Shown: piece by piece, positions 29,324-36,776 of the stretch
How positions within the stretch are numbered: the first letter of the stretch is position 1
How the letters are laid out: each line of letters starts with the position of its first letter
Assembly: GCA_947170465.1 (NCBI GenBank)
Contig: CAMVTS010000006.1
Location: 1-61,277, forward strand
Length of the DNA: 61,277 nt
Reading direction: 5' to 3'
Source: an uncultured Clostridia bacterium
Lineage (GTDB): Bacteria > Bacillota > Clostridia > Oscillospirales > Acutalibacteraceae
Program-made: the position numbers and the translations under genes
Notes under the pieces: model-generated
What the model was told of the DNA's origin: nothing
What the model saw: only the letters and a program-made list of their open reading frames with translations
The model's database searches: none

Positions 29324-30087
29324 TGTACGCGAAAAGAATTATCCCCTGTCTGGACGTGAAAAACGGCAGGGTTGTCAAGGGCATGAGCTTTGTCAATCTG
29401 GTAGACGCCGGCGACCCGGTGGAATCCGCAAAGCAGTATGACGCGCAGGGCGCTGACGAGCTGGTCTTTCTCGACATCACCGCATCGAGCGACTCGCGCA
29501 ACATCACGATTGACATGGTGGAAAAGGTTGCCAACAGCATTTTTATCCCCTTCACCGTCGGCGGCGGTATCCGCAGCGTGGACGACTTCAACGCGCTGCT
29601 GCGAGCAGGCGCTGACAAGGTGTCGGTCAACTCAGCGGCGGTCTACCGTCCGGAGCTCATCAGCGAGGCGGCGTATAAATTCGGCAGTCAGTGCGTTGTC
29701 GCGGCGATTGACGCGAAGCGCAGCGGCGACAGCTGGGAGGTCTACGTCAACGGCGGCAGAAAGCCGATGGGCATAGACGCGGTGGAATGGGCTGTGAAGT
29801 GCGCCGAGCTGGGCGCGGGCGAAATCCTGCTGACGAGCATGGACGAGGACGGTCAGAAAAAGGGCTACGACCTCGGACTGACAAGAGCGGTGTCGGAGCG
29901 CGTGAATATTCCGGTGATTGCCAGCGGCGGCGCCGGTGCATTGGAGCATTTTTACGATGCGTTCACAGAAGGCAAGGCGGACGCGGTACTGGCGGCTTCG
30001 CTGTTTCACTTCGGCGAGATTCCGATTCCGAAGCTCAAGGAATACCTGCATGAGCAGGGGATTCCGGTTAGAAGAGCGGAAAACTGA
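29323..30087 (+). CDS. hisF: Imidazole glycerol phosphate synthase, cyclase subunit
   Basis: This 254-residue TIM barrel makes IGP and AICAR from PRFAR using ammonia from HisH. The catalytic aspartates are D11 in PCLDVKNG and the one in AAIDAKRSG (near 130). Phosphate-binding GGGIRS and [10 protein letters not shown] are present. Its stop codon TGA (30085-30087) borders directly on the family B element, and TGA is repeated on the element's far side. Confidence 0.97.
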   Translation: MYAKRIIPCLDVKNGRVVKGMSFVNLVDAGDPVESAKQYDAQGADELVFLDITASSDSRNITIDMVEKVANSIFIPFTVGGGIRSVDDFNALLRAGADKVSVNSAAVYRPELISEAAYKFGSQCVVAAIDAKRSGDSWEVYVNGGRKPMGIDAVEWAVKCAELGAGEILLTSMDEDGQKKGYDLGLTRAVSERVNIPVIASGGAGALEHFYDAFTEGKADAVLAASLFHFGEIPIPKLKEYLHEQGIPVRRAEN

Positions 30088-30244
30088 TACTAATACCTAA
30101 TAAAAAGTAGACAATCTTTGCGGTCTATTTTCCGCAATACTGCGTTGTCGTCCTTGCAAGGCGCCAGCCTTGCCGCGTCCTTCGCCTTGTCTTGCGAAAA
30201 ATATCCTCGCAAAATATAAGTCTACTTTCTATCAGGAATTAGTA
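30088..30244. mobile_element. Family B element, copy 1 (157 bp)
   Basis: This non-coding element has 25-bp terminal inverted repeats matching at 22 positions (TACTAAT at the outer end, AGTAGAC at the inner end). It is inserted exactly between the hisF stop codon TGA and a second TGA at 30245-30247. It differs from copy 2 (52014-52170) at one base. The hisF terminator lies beyond it. Confidence 0.9.
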
Positions 30245-30259
30245 TGAATATGACAAACG

Positions 30260-30288
30260 AACGCCCCGGATTGCTCCGGGGCGTTTTT
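30260..30288 (+). terminator. hisHF terminator
   Basis: ACGCCCCGGA, a TTGC loop and TCCGGGGCGT form a 10-bp stem followed by TTTTT. It is separated from the hisF stop by the family B insertion. It may also serve the converging ybjQ-like gene. Confidence 0.92.
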
Positions 30289-30296
30289 GGTGTGGT

Positions 30297-30608
30297 TTAT
30301 AAGAGCTTGACGGCGGTTCCCCACGCGAGGATCTCCGCCGCGCCGTCCATGATGGAGGCACTGGAAAAATGAACGTTGACAATCGCGTCGGCGCCCATGC
30401 TCTGCGCCTGCGCGATCATGCGCTGCATCGCGACGTCGCGCGCTTCGGCGAGCATTTTGGTGTAGGATCCCACCTCGCCGCCAATCAGATTGCGGAAGCC
30501 TGCGCCGATGTCCTTGAACGCGTTCTTGGACTGGACGGTATTGCCGGACACCATGCCGAGGGGCTGAAAGCGTCTGCCTTCAATGGTAGGGGTATTGACA
30601 ACAAACAT
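30297..30608 (-). CDS. YbjQ/UPF0145-family protein
   Basis: This 103-residue protein begins MFVVNTPTIEGR and contains the family signature MGADAIVNVHF. Members form small pentameric rings; the function is unknown, and heavy-metal binding has been proposed. It is the last of three minus-strand genes after the amylase and SseB-like genes. A good GGAG site precedes it. Confidence 0.9.
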   Translation of the reverse strand: MFVVNTPTIEGRRFQPLGMVSGNTVQSKNAFKDIGAGFRNLIGGEVGSYTKMLAEARDVAMQRMIAQAQSMGADAIVNVHFSSASIMDGAAEILAWGTAVKLL

Positions 30609-30620
30609 CGTTTTTTCTCC

Positions 30621-31433
30621 TTATGCTTCTTTTTTATAGAAGGGCTCAATGCCGTTGACGGCGTTTCTCGCAAATTCCATGGAGAACGGCATCATGGTGA
30701 GACCGATTTCATCTTCATTGAGGAAGGGCTTCGCCGCTTCCGCGGTGGAATTGAACAAGGTTTCGGTGTCGCCGATAAAGTCGATGACGATGAAGTACTT
30801 CATCTCGCCGTCCTGCTCCACCATTCTCAGGAACGCGGCATTGACGCCGGGATTTGCCTTGAAGTGGTTGATTAAAGCGCCCATCATCTCAATCGGATAT
30901 TCCTCCGGCTCACCGAATTTGACCTGTGCGCCGTTTTTGAGGGTATTCTCCTCACGCGCCATGTAGTCCTTCTGCTGCTTGATGGAAATAACCATCGGCT
31001 TCGGGAATACCACGCTCTTGCCAAAGGCGTTGATGACAAAGCCAAGCGCGCCGGACTGCGGATCCATAATCATCTGGGAAAGACTGTCAAAATCGGTGAC
31101 GACCTTCTGCGCTTCCTCGTTGCCGTTCCACTTGTTCATCTCCTCGACGTCGGTGAATACGCCGAAAAACTTCTCGTGCTTGTTGTTTTCGAGCATGCGG
31201 AACTGCACCTGCGTCTGGCTGCCCATAACGGTCTGGCCGTTGCTGGTGGTGGCGCTCGGAACGGTGCGCACCTTTGCCGGAAGGATAAACTTCGCGTTGA
31301 CGACAACGGTAATCATCTTGTCGATATTTTCCTTGCTGCCCTCCGCCTGCATGGCTTCAATGGCTTCCTTGACCTCCGGATTCTGAATTTCCTCTGCCGG
31401 GGTGTTCTTGCTGTTGTCTATTTCCAATCTCAT
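30621..31433 (-). CDS. SseB-family protein
   Basis: This 270-residue protein has an SseB N-terminal domain (about 35-150) and a C-terminal SseB-like domain (about 170-260) with the segment YFIVIDFIGD. The family is named for an enhanced serine sensitivity phenotype; its molecular role is unclear. It lies between amylase and ybjQ with short gaps (15 and 12 bp) and has AAAAGGAG before the ATG. Confidence 0.85.
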   Translation of the reverse strand: MRLEIDNSKNTPAEEIQNPEVKEAIEAMQAEGSKENIDKMITVVVNAKFILPAKVRTVPSATTSNGQTVMGSQTQVQFRMLENNKHEKFFGVFTDVEEMNKWNGNEEAQKVVTDFDSLSQMIMDPQSGALGFVINAFGKSVVFPKPMVISIKQQKDYMAREENTLKNGAQVKFGEPEEYPIEMMGALINHFKANPGVNAAFLRMVEQDGEMKYFIVIDFIGDTETLFNSTAEAAKPFLNEDEIGLTMMPFSMEFARNAVNGIEPFYKKEA

Positions 31434-31448
31434 GATAAAAAACTCCTT

Positions 31449-33431
31449 TTATTCTGTTTTATAGGTTTTGTCCGGCTCCACCTTCAAGCCCTTGCCCTCG
31501 GGATACTGGACGCTGTCGGAAAGGTCGCCGTCGTCAAAGATAATCAGCGGACTGTCCCAATCCTTGTCAAAGGTATAGCTGTACTTGCCGTCGGACTCCT
31601 TGGTCATTTTGACGCCCGGCCAGATGCGGTTTTCGCGCTCGTTGACGTCGTAGACGTAGGCGTAAAGCTCGTCCGCCCAGTCGGCAGGCTTCTCAAAATA
31701 CACCTTGGTACCCTTTTTGATTTCGTACTTCTCGCGGAAGGTGATTTCAATGCGCTCGTAGGTCGGCAAGCCCTTCGCGTTCTGAGCGGAGAGCTCAACG
31801 GTCGCCACCTCGCCTTTTTCGGGCTTTTTCAGAGTGATTTTGTCGCCGTTTTTGAAGGACTTGGTTTCATCGCCGATGGTATAGGTGCCGTTATCGGCGT
31901 TTTCAAGGGTTAAGGTCAGCTCCGCGCTGTCGCCGCTGTTGAGGAACTCTGTGCCTTCCGCTACGCCGACGTTCGCCATAGGCGCGTATTCGGTGTAGCC
32001 GTCGTTATAGAGAACGGTGACGGAATTTTCCGGCAGCTTGGACGCACAGGTCAGCTTGCCGCCCTTGACGGTGTATTCGGTCTTGCCGTCCACGCGGTCA
32101 ACATAGGTGCCGTCCGCGAGGTTGGTCTCAAAATCAACAGGCTTTTCGCCGGTGGTGTTGACGAGCACCGCGCCCTTTTTGCCGCGTTCAATCAACAGGA
32201 CTGTGGAATCCAGATTCGGGTTGACAAGGTTTTCCTCCTCGCCCTTCATGGCGGTCCGGAAGAAGTTGACCGCCGCAACGCGCTTGTCCTTGTACATGTC
32301 GTCGCCCTGCGCGCCGATGCGGTTCATGCCCCAGATGTTCTCCCAGCTGCTCATGTACGGACGGGAGAAGAACAGCGGTGTGCCGTCTTTTCTGGCGGTG
32401 ATAATCGCCCAGCCGAGAATAACCTGGTCGTTGTCGAGCTGCTGCCAGGAGCTGTCGTTGATGTAGTTGTCATGGGACTCCACCCAGGTGACAATTTTGG
32501 ACGGGTCGGATTTGCCAATCCAGTACTCGGAAACTGCCGAGGTATCGACAAGTCCGCCGGAAACCGCGCTGCGGATTTTGCCGCCGTAGGTGCTGGAGGT
32601 GGTTCTGCCGATGGTCTTGATGTACTCGTCCAGCCGGTCGTTGCCGCCCTGGAGCACCTCGCCGTAGATAAAGAGCTTGTCAGCGTTGGTCGGCTCCTTG
32701 ATGGCGCGCGTCCAGAAGTTGTTCTGGAAACCGTCCTCCTCCTTGGGGTCGTCCGGCAAGCCGATATGCTTGGCGGTGTCGTAACGGAAGCCGTCCGCGC
32801 CGCAGGCGATACAGTCGTTGATGAAGTTAAGGAAGTAATCCTGGAAGGACGGGCGCTCGGTGTTGATGTCCGGCAAGCCGCCCATCTTGGCGGTGGTACA
32901 TTCCAGACGGTCGTCCCAGTTGTTGATGTCCTTGCTGTTGTTCTTGTGGTAGAGCAGCTCCAGACTGCCGCCGCCTGCCTTAATCAAATCATCCGCAACC
33001 GCGTCGAGCGTGGTCGTGGTGTGGTTGGCAATCACATCGACGAGCACCTTGATGCCGTACTTGTCCGCTTCGGCGCACATTTCGGTAAACTCTTCCTTGG
33101 TGCCGAGCTGGTAGTTGCCGATTTTGAAATCAGTCGGCTGGTAGTGGTAGTACCACTTGCCGTCGCCGTACAGCTCCATGCCGCCGTCCTCGCCTTCAAG
33201 GCAATTGTTGATTGGCGATGTCTGCACCGCTGTGTAGCCTGCCGCTGCGATATCCGCCATAGAGCGCTTGATGGTATTGAAATTCCAGCTGAACGCCTGC
33301 AGTATCGTGCCGTCGGCGATATCCTCCGGATGCTTGAAGGAGGTGCCGCCTTCATTACAGCCAGCCATGGAAACTGCCGCTCCGGAAACAAGCAAAGCTG
33401 AAAGCAGCGAAGCGATAATTCTTTTATGCAA
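31449..33431 (-). CDS. Lipoprotein alpha-amylase (GH13) with C-terminal starch-binding module
   Basis: This 660-residue surface enzyme has a signal peptide ending in the lipobox VSMAGC (lipidated C25). The GH13 barrel has DVIANH, nucleophile D218 in GFRYDTAKH, acid-base E258 in YGEV and D321 in ESHDN. A beta domain follows, then a C-terminal module (about 590-650) with KVYFEKP and WPGVKM that resembles family 26 starch-binding modules. It would hydrolyse alpha-1,4 glucans at the cell surface. The frame supports only a TTG start at 33431 before the signal peptide, with GGTG as a weak ribosome site. The promoter is probably at 33487-33515. Confidence 0.93.
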   Translation of the reverse strand: MHKRIIASLLSALLVSGAAVSMAGCNEGGTSFKHPEDIADGTILQAFSWNFNTIKRSMADIAAAGYTAVQTSPINNCLEGEDGGMELYGDGKWYYHYQPTDFKIGNYQLGTKEEFTEMCAEADKYGIKVLVDVIANHTTTTLDAVADDLIKAGGGSLELLYHKNNSKDINNWDDRLECTTAKMGGLPDINTERPSFQDYFLNFINDCIACGADGFRYDTAKHIGLPDDPKEEDGFQNNFWTRAIKEPTNADKLFIYGEVLQGGNDRLDEYIKTIGRTTSSTYGGKIRSAVSGGLVDTSAVSEYWIGKSDPSKIVTWVESHDNYINDSSWQQLDNDQVILGWAIITARKDGTPLFFSRPYMSSWENIWGMNRIGAQGDDMYKDKRVAAVNFFRTAMKGEEENLVNPNLDSTVLLIERGKKGAVLVNTTGEKPVDFETNLADGTYVDRVDGKTEYTVKGGKLTCASKLPENSVTVLYNDGYTEYAPMANVGVAEGTEFLNSGDSAELTLTLENADNGTYTIGDETKSFKNGDKITLKKPEKGEVATVELSAQNAKGLPTYERIEITFREKYEIKKGTKVYFEKPADWADELYAYVYDVNERENRIWPGVKMTKESDGKYSYTFDKDWDSPLIIFDDGDLSDSVQYPEGKGLKVEPDKTYKTE

Positions 33432-33486
33432 TCATATTCACCATCTTTCTGTCAGAGATTGTGAGTCATTTTCATACTCGTTTGTT

Positions 33487-33515
33487 ATTATACCATATTT
33501 CACAATATTTTGGAA
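33487..33515 (-). promoter_or_regulatory. Amylase promoter, probable
   Basis: On the minus strand TTCCAA (33510-33515), 17 nt and a perfect TATAAT (33487-33492). The -35 box is weak. I see no clear CcpA cre site nearby. Confidence 0.6.
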
Positions 33516-33550
33516 GGGTTTCCACGGAATTTTTTTGTGAAAATTCAACA

Positions 33551-33574
33551 GGACTGCGCTTAATGGCAGTCCTG
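33551..33574 (-). terminator. obgE-mrnC terminator
   Basis: AGGACTGC and GCAGTCCT form an 8-bp stem overlapping the mrnC stop codon. The minus-strand tail GTTGAATTTT is only moderately T-rich. Confidence 0.65.
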
Positions 33575-33955
33575 CTTGGTAATAATCTCGTTGAAAAGCT
33601 CCCTGATACGCGCCTGCTCGCCGTTAATATGAAGATAACCGAAAAGCGCTTCCAGTCCGGTAGCGCTATGGTAGTCGGCAACGGTGCCGTGCCTGGGCGT
33701 ACACTTGGGGGCAGCGTTTCTGCCGCGCTTGTAGACAGACTGCTCCTTTTCGGTGAGCTTGGGCATCAGGTCTTTGGCAAACAATGCCTGGCTTTCGCAG
33801 TTGACTAGCGCGACCTTGCGCCTGTTCAGCTCACCGACAGGACGGTTTGCCTGACGTACAAGGTAATCGCGGACAAGCAAATCATACACGCCGTCGCCGA
33901 TAAAAGCGAGCGTCAGCGGTGAATAATCGTCCGCAAGGGTTCTGGTCTGTTCCAT
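33560..33955 (-). CDS. mrnC: Mini-ribonuclease III
   Basis: This protein of about 131 residues consists of the RNase III catalytic domain alone, without the double-strand RNA-binding domain. It processes 23S rRNA ends in Bacillota. Active-site segments are AFIGDGVYDL and GLEALFGYL. The ATG at 33955 has GGAGG four bases upstream, over the obgE stop region; the longer frame lies across obgE and is rejected. Its usual clostridial neighbour is cysS; here it follows obgE. Confidence 0.93.
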   Translation of the reverse strand: MEQTRTLADDYSPLTLAFIGDGVYDLLVRDYLVRQANRPVGELNRRKVALVNCESQALFAKDLMPKLTEKEQSVYKRGRNAAPKCTPRHGTVADYHSATGLEALFGYLHINGEQARIRELFNEIITKQDCH

Positions 33956-33965
33956 GGCGCCTCCG

Positions 33966-35237
33966 TCAGTCCTCAAAGTCAAACTCGATGTCGTAAATTG
34001 AAACGGTGTCGCCGTCGGTACAGCCGCGCTCACGCAGGGCATCTATCACGCCGCCGTTCGTCAGCACGCGCTGGAAGTAATTGAGGCTCTCATAGTCGTC
34101 AAAGTTGATACCGCGCATGACCTGCAGCAGCCAGTCGGCTTCGACGGTATAGATGCCGTTGACGTTCTGAATCGTGACGGAATGGTCGTCGAAATCCTCT
34201 ACCGCCATCACAGGCGCAGGCTCCGCTTCGTAGCGCGTAATCGGCGGCAATTGAGAGAGCATTTCCTGAATCTTTTTGAGCAGGGGGTCTACGTCATAGC
34301 GGATTGCCGCCATAATCGGGAAGAAATCGTAGCCCTTCGCGTTGACGTAGGCCTTGAAATCCGCAATCTGCTCGTCGGTCGCCATGTCGCACTTGTTGCC
34401 GGCGACGACCATCGGGCGCCGGGCTAATTCCGGATTGAATTTTTCCAGCTCGGAATTGATGGTTTCAAAGTCCTCAATCGGGTCTCTGCCCTCGCTGCCG
34501 GACACGTCGACAACGTGCACCAGCATGCGGCAGCGCTCAACATGGCGCAAGAACTGATGACCGAGACCGGTTCCCTGCCACGCGCCTTCTATCAGACCGG
34601 GTATATCCGCCATGACGAAGCTGCTGCCCTCGCCCATGGAGACAACGCCGAGCACCGGCGTAATGGTCGTAAAATGATAGTTGCCGATTTCGGGCTTTGC
34701 CTGAGAAACGACGGACACAAGCGTGCTCTTGCCGACATTCGGGAAGCCGACAAGTCCGACGTCCGCGAGTAATTTCAGCTCCAGCACCACGTCAAATTCC
34801 TCGCCGGGCATACCGGGCTTGGCAAACCGCGGCACCTGACGGGTCGGCGTAGCAAAATGCGGGTTGCCCCAGCCACCCTTGCCGCCCTTGGCGACGATAT
34901 GCGGCTCATGGTCGGACAAGTCCGCTAGGATACGGTTGGTCTTTTCCTCGCGGACAAGGGTTCCGAGCGGTACCTTGATGATTAAATCCTCGGCGTTTTT
35001 GCCGCGGCAGCGTCCGCCCTTGCCGTTTTCTCCGCGCGGCGCGGTGTATTTTCTCTTGTAGCGGAAGTCCGCCAGCGTACTGAGGTTGGTGTCCGCCTGA
35101 AAGACGATGTTGCCGCCTCTGCCGCCGTCGCCGCCGTCCGGTCCTCCTGCCGCGACGTATTTTTCACGGTGAAACGCTACCGCGCCGTCGCCGCCGTCGC
35201 CGGCTTTTATCTTTATGTGAGCTTTATCGACAAACAT
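33966..35237 (-). CDS. obgE: GTPase Obg
   Basis: This ribosome-associated GTPase of about 423 residues has a glycine-rich Obg fold (1-158, repeated GGDGG-type turns), a G domain with FPNVGKST, DIPGL and NKCD, and a C-terminal OCT domain (about 340-423). The start is the ATG at 35237 (MFVDKAHIK), six bases after GAGGTG; the GTG three codons upstream falls on that ribosome site. It is separated from rpmA by a terminator and a hairpin array. Confidence 0.97.
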   Translation of the reverse strand: MFVDKAHIKIKAGDGGDGAVAFHREKYVAAGGPDGGDGGRGGNIVFQADTNLSTLADFRYKRKYTAPRGENGKGGRCRGKNAEDLIIKVPLGTLVREEKTNRILADLSDHEPHIVAKGGKGGWGNPHFATPTRQVPRFAKPGMPGEEFDVVLELKLLADVGLVGFPNVGKSTLVSVVSQAKPEIGNYHFTTITPVLGVVSMGEGSSFVMADIPGLIEGAWQGTGLGHQFLRHVERCRMLVHVVDVSGSEGRDPIEDFETINSELEKFNPELARRPMVVAGNKCDMATDEQIADFKAYVNAKGYDFFPIMAAIRYDVDPLLKKIQEMLSQLPPITRYEAEPAPVMAVEDFDDHSVTIQNVNGIYTVEADWLLQVMRGINFDDYESLNYFQRVLTNGGVIDALRERGCTDGDTVSIYDIEFDFED

Positions 35238-35249
35238 AAATGTCACCTC

Positions 35250-35466
35250 ATTTCATGCGGCAAAGCCGCCATTCATGTGCAAAGCACAATTCATGGTGAA
35301 ACCAATTCATGCAACAAGTGCTATTCATTCCAGAAAAAAGCCTTTCCAAAAAAGCTCAGCATGATGCGTTCACTGACTACAGGAATAAATTGTCGCTGCT
35401 CGACATGAATTGACTTCGTCATGAATTGTCCGCTGCGCAGACATGAATTGATTGCTTTGCAATCAT
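35250..35466. repeat. Modular hairpin array 1
   Basis: The left half has four small hairpins (stems such as GCGGC/GCCGC, GTGC/GCAC and GGT/ACC) separated by the 7-nt spacer AATTCAT or a close variant. After a non-repetitive centre of about 60 nt, the right half has four more hairpins (for example GATTGC/GCAATC) separated by ATGAATT, the reverse complement of the left spacer. Hairpins begin with G and end with C; loops are often AAA, TTC, TTT or TGC. It lies in the leader of obgE. Confidence 0.8.
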
Positions 35467-35473
35467 TATATAC

Positions 35474-35500
35474 AAATAAAGGGTGAGTTTTCACCCACCC
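35474..35500 (-). terminator. rplU-prp-rpmA terminator
   Basis: GGGTGA and TCACCC form a short stem (35481-35496) followed on the minus strand by TTTATTTG, twelve bases after the rpmA stop. Confidence 0.75.
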
Positions 35501-35511
35501 TTAAATGTTTC

Positions 35512-35796
35512 TTACTGCTCAACAGGATAAACGCTCGCGCGCTTTCTGTCCTTGCCCATGCGCTCGAACTTGAGAACGCCGTCAATCTTGGCAAACAGCG
35601 TATCGTCAGAGCCTCTGCCGACGTTAGCGCCGGGATGAATGTGAGTGCCTCTCTGCTTGACGAGAATGTTGCCCGCGAGAACCTTCTGACCGTCTGCGCG
35701 CTTTACGCCCAGACGCTTGGACTCGCTGTCACGGCCGTTCTTGGTGGAACCCATTCCCTTTTTGTGAGCGAATAACTGAATGTTTATTTTAAGCAT
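35512..35796 (-). CDS. rpmA: Ribosomal protein bL27
   Basis: This 94-residue large-subunit protein reaches the peptidyl transferase centre. It starts MLKINIQLF followed by AHKKGMGST. The first nine residues are the extension found in Bacillota and removed by the Prp protease, encoded directly upstream. The ATG at 35796 has GGAGG overlapping the prp stop. Confidence 0.97.
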   Translation of the reverse strand: MLKINIQLFAHKKGMGSTKNGRDSESKRLGVKRADGQKVLAGNILVKQRGTHIHPGANVGRGSDDTLFAKIDGVLKFERMGKDRKRASVYPVEQ

Positions 35797-35800
35797 TACC

Positions 35801-36118
35801 TTACACCTCCGAAATGTTGACTTTGATAAATTGTGGATACTCCTGTGACAGAGCGTTGAGATGGAGCAATAAGCCGTTGAGCGTGACCTCGGCGGATTTT
35901 GCTTCATCAGGCGGCAGCTTCAGTGAAAGATAGCCGTCGTGTTCGGTGATTTCAGCTTGAAGGTGCTGAATTTCGGCGATTGTATTCGCCGCCATATAGA
36001 CTGCTGAGCTGACGGAAGCACAGAGAATATCCTCGCCTTCCTCGCCGTAGCCGGCATGTCCGCTCACGTCAAAGCCTTGAATATAACTCTCCGACACCGT
36101 GAAGATTGCTTGAATCAT
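35801..36118 (-). CDS. prp: Ribosomal-processing cysteine protease Prp
   Basis: This 105-residue protease cleaves the N-terminal extension from L27. The catalytic histidine is in VSGHAGY (H21) and the cysteine in ILCASVS (C33). It sits between rplU and rpmA, the standard order in Bacillota, with a TAATG overlap to rplU. Confidence 0.95.
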   Translation of the reverse strand: MIQAIFTVSESYIQGFDVSGHAGYGEEGEDILCASVSSAVYMAANTIAEIQHLQAEITEHDGYLSLKLPPDEAKSAEVTLNGLLLHLNALSQEYPQFIKVNISEV

Positions 36119-36426
36119 TATGCCTCGATAGAAGTAATCTTAACCTGTGTGTAAGGCTGTCTGTGACCCTTGGTTCTCTTCTCGCCCTTCTTAGGCTTGT
36201 AGGTAGCCACTCTGATTTTCTTGCCCTTACCGTTCTTGAGAACTGATGCGGTAACCTTTGCGCCCTCTACGAAGGGAGTGCCGACCTTTACGCCGTCGTC
36301 GGTGCCGACTGCTACTACGTCGAAGGTTACGGTGTCATTTGCTTCCGCGTCAAGCTTTTCGATAAAGATAACCTCGTCGTTGGTTACCTTGTACTGCTTG
36401 CCGCCTGTCTGGATAACTGCGTACAT
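36118..36426 (-). CDS. rplU: Ribosomal protein bL21
   Basis: This 102-residue 50S protein binds 23S rRNA. It starts [14 protein letters not shown], with the basic [22 protein letters not shown]-terminal region (ends KIRVATY and GHRQPYTQV). It is the first gene of rplU-prp-rpmA. A strong promoter and a roughly 95-nt leader precede it. Confidence 0.98.
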   Translation of the reverse strand: MYAVIQTGGKQYKVTNDEVIFIEKLDAEANDTVTFDVVAVGTDDGVKVGTPFVEGAKVTASVLKNGKGKKIRVATYKPKKGEKRTKGHRQPYTQVKITSIEA

Positions 36427-36516
36427 ACTTTCAATCCTTTACATTGGGCTCGCTACTGTCGGGTGATAAAACTTGCGGAGATAAGCGCACTTATACCCCT
36501 ACCCACAGTATGCGGC
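36427..36516 (-). ncRNA. rplU leader, candidate L21 autoregulatory RNA
   Basis: The roughly 90-nt transcribed leader contains GTATAAGTGCGCTTATCTCC, where ATAAG-TGCG-CTTAT forms a hairpin, then a second structured region near CCCGACAGTAGCGAGCCC. Position and size suit the L21 leader element known in Bacillota, but I could not compare it with the covariance model. Confidence 0.5.
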
Positions 36517-36522
36517 TTATAT

Positions 36523-36551
36523 ACTATACCACAACGGAACGTGGTTGTCAA
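36523..36551 (-). promoter_or_regulatory. rplU promoter
   Basis: On the minus strand a perfect TTGACA (36546-36551), 17 nt and TATAGT (36523-36528) make a strong vegetative promoter. Confidence 0.88.
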
Positions 36552-36560
36552 GTGTTTTTT

Positions 36561-36776
36561 ACGCGGCAAAGCCGCTATTCATGTGCCTGCGGCACAATTC
36601 ATTACGCAGTTAATTCATGTTGCATAGGCAACAATTCTTTCCCGAATGATTAGTCAGCAATTTCTCAAACGTATGTATGATGATCAGACGATTAAATCAG
36701 GAATGAATTGACCTTCGGTCATAAATTGGCTTTGCCATGAATTGCCTGCGGCGTGAATTGAGCGCAGAGCGCTCAT
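36561..36776. repeat. Modular hairpin array 2
   Basis: It is built as array 1: left hairpins (GCGGC/GCCGC, GTGCC/GGCAC, a weaker one, GTTGC/GCAAC) with AATTCAT-type spacers, a centre of about 65 nt, then right hairpins (GACC/GGTC, GGC/GCC, GCC/GGC, GAGCGC/GCGCTC) with ATGAATT-type spacers. Stems differ from array 1 while spacers are kept. It fills most of the 350-bp gap between the folD stop and the rplU promoter. Confidence 0.8.

Noticed and set aside
30088..30244. Family B segment as a small RNA gene or extra terminator
   Set aside because: A nearly identical second copy with terminal inverted repeats and duplicated flanks fits a mobile element better; no promoter is apparent inside.
35250..36776. 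Possible CRISPR arrays because of regularly spaced short repeats
   Set aside because: The constant unit is only 7 nt, it inverts at the centre, and the variable parts are self-complementary hairpins of 9-15 nt. No cas genes are near.
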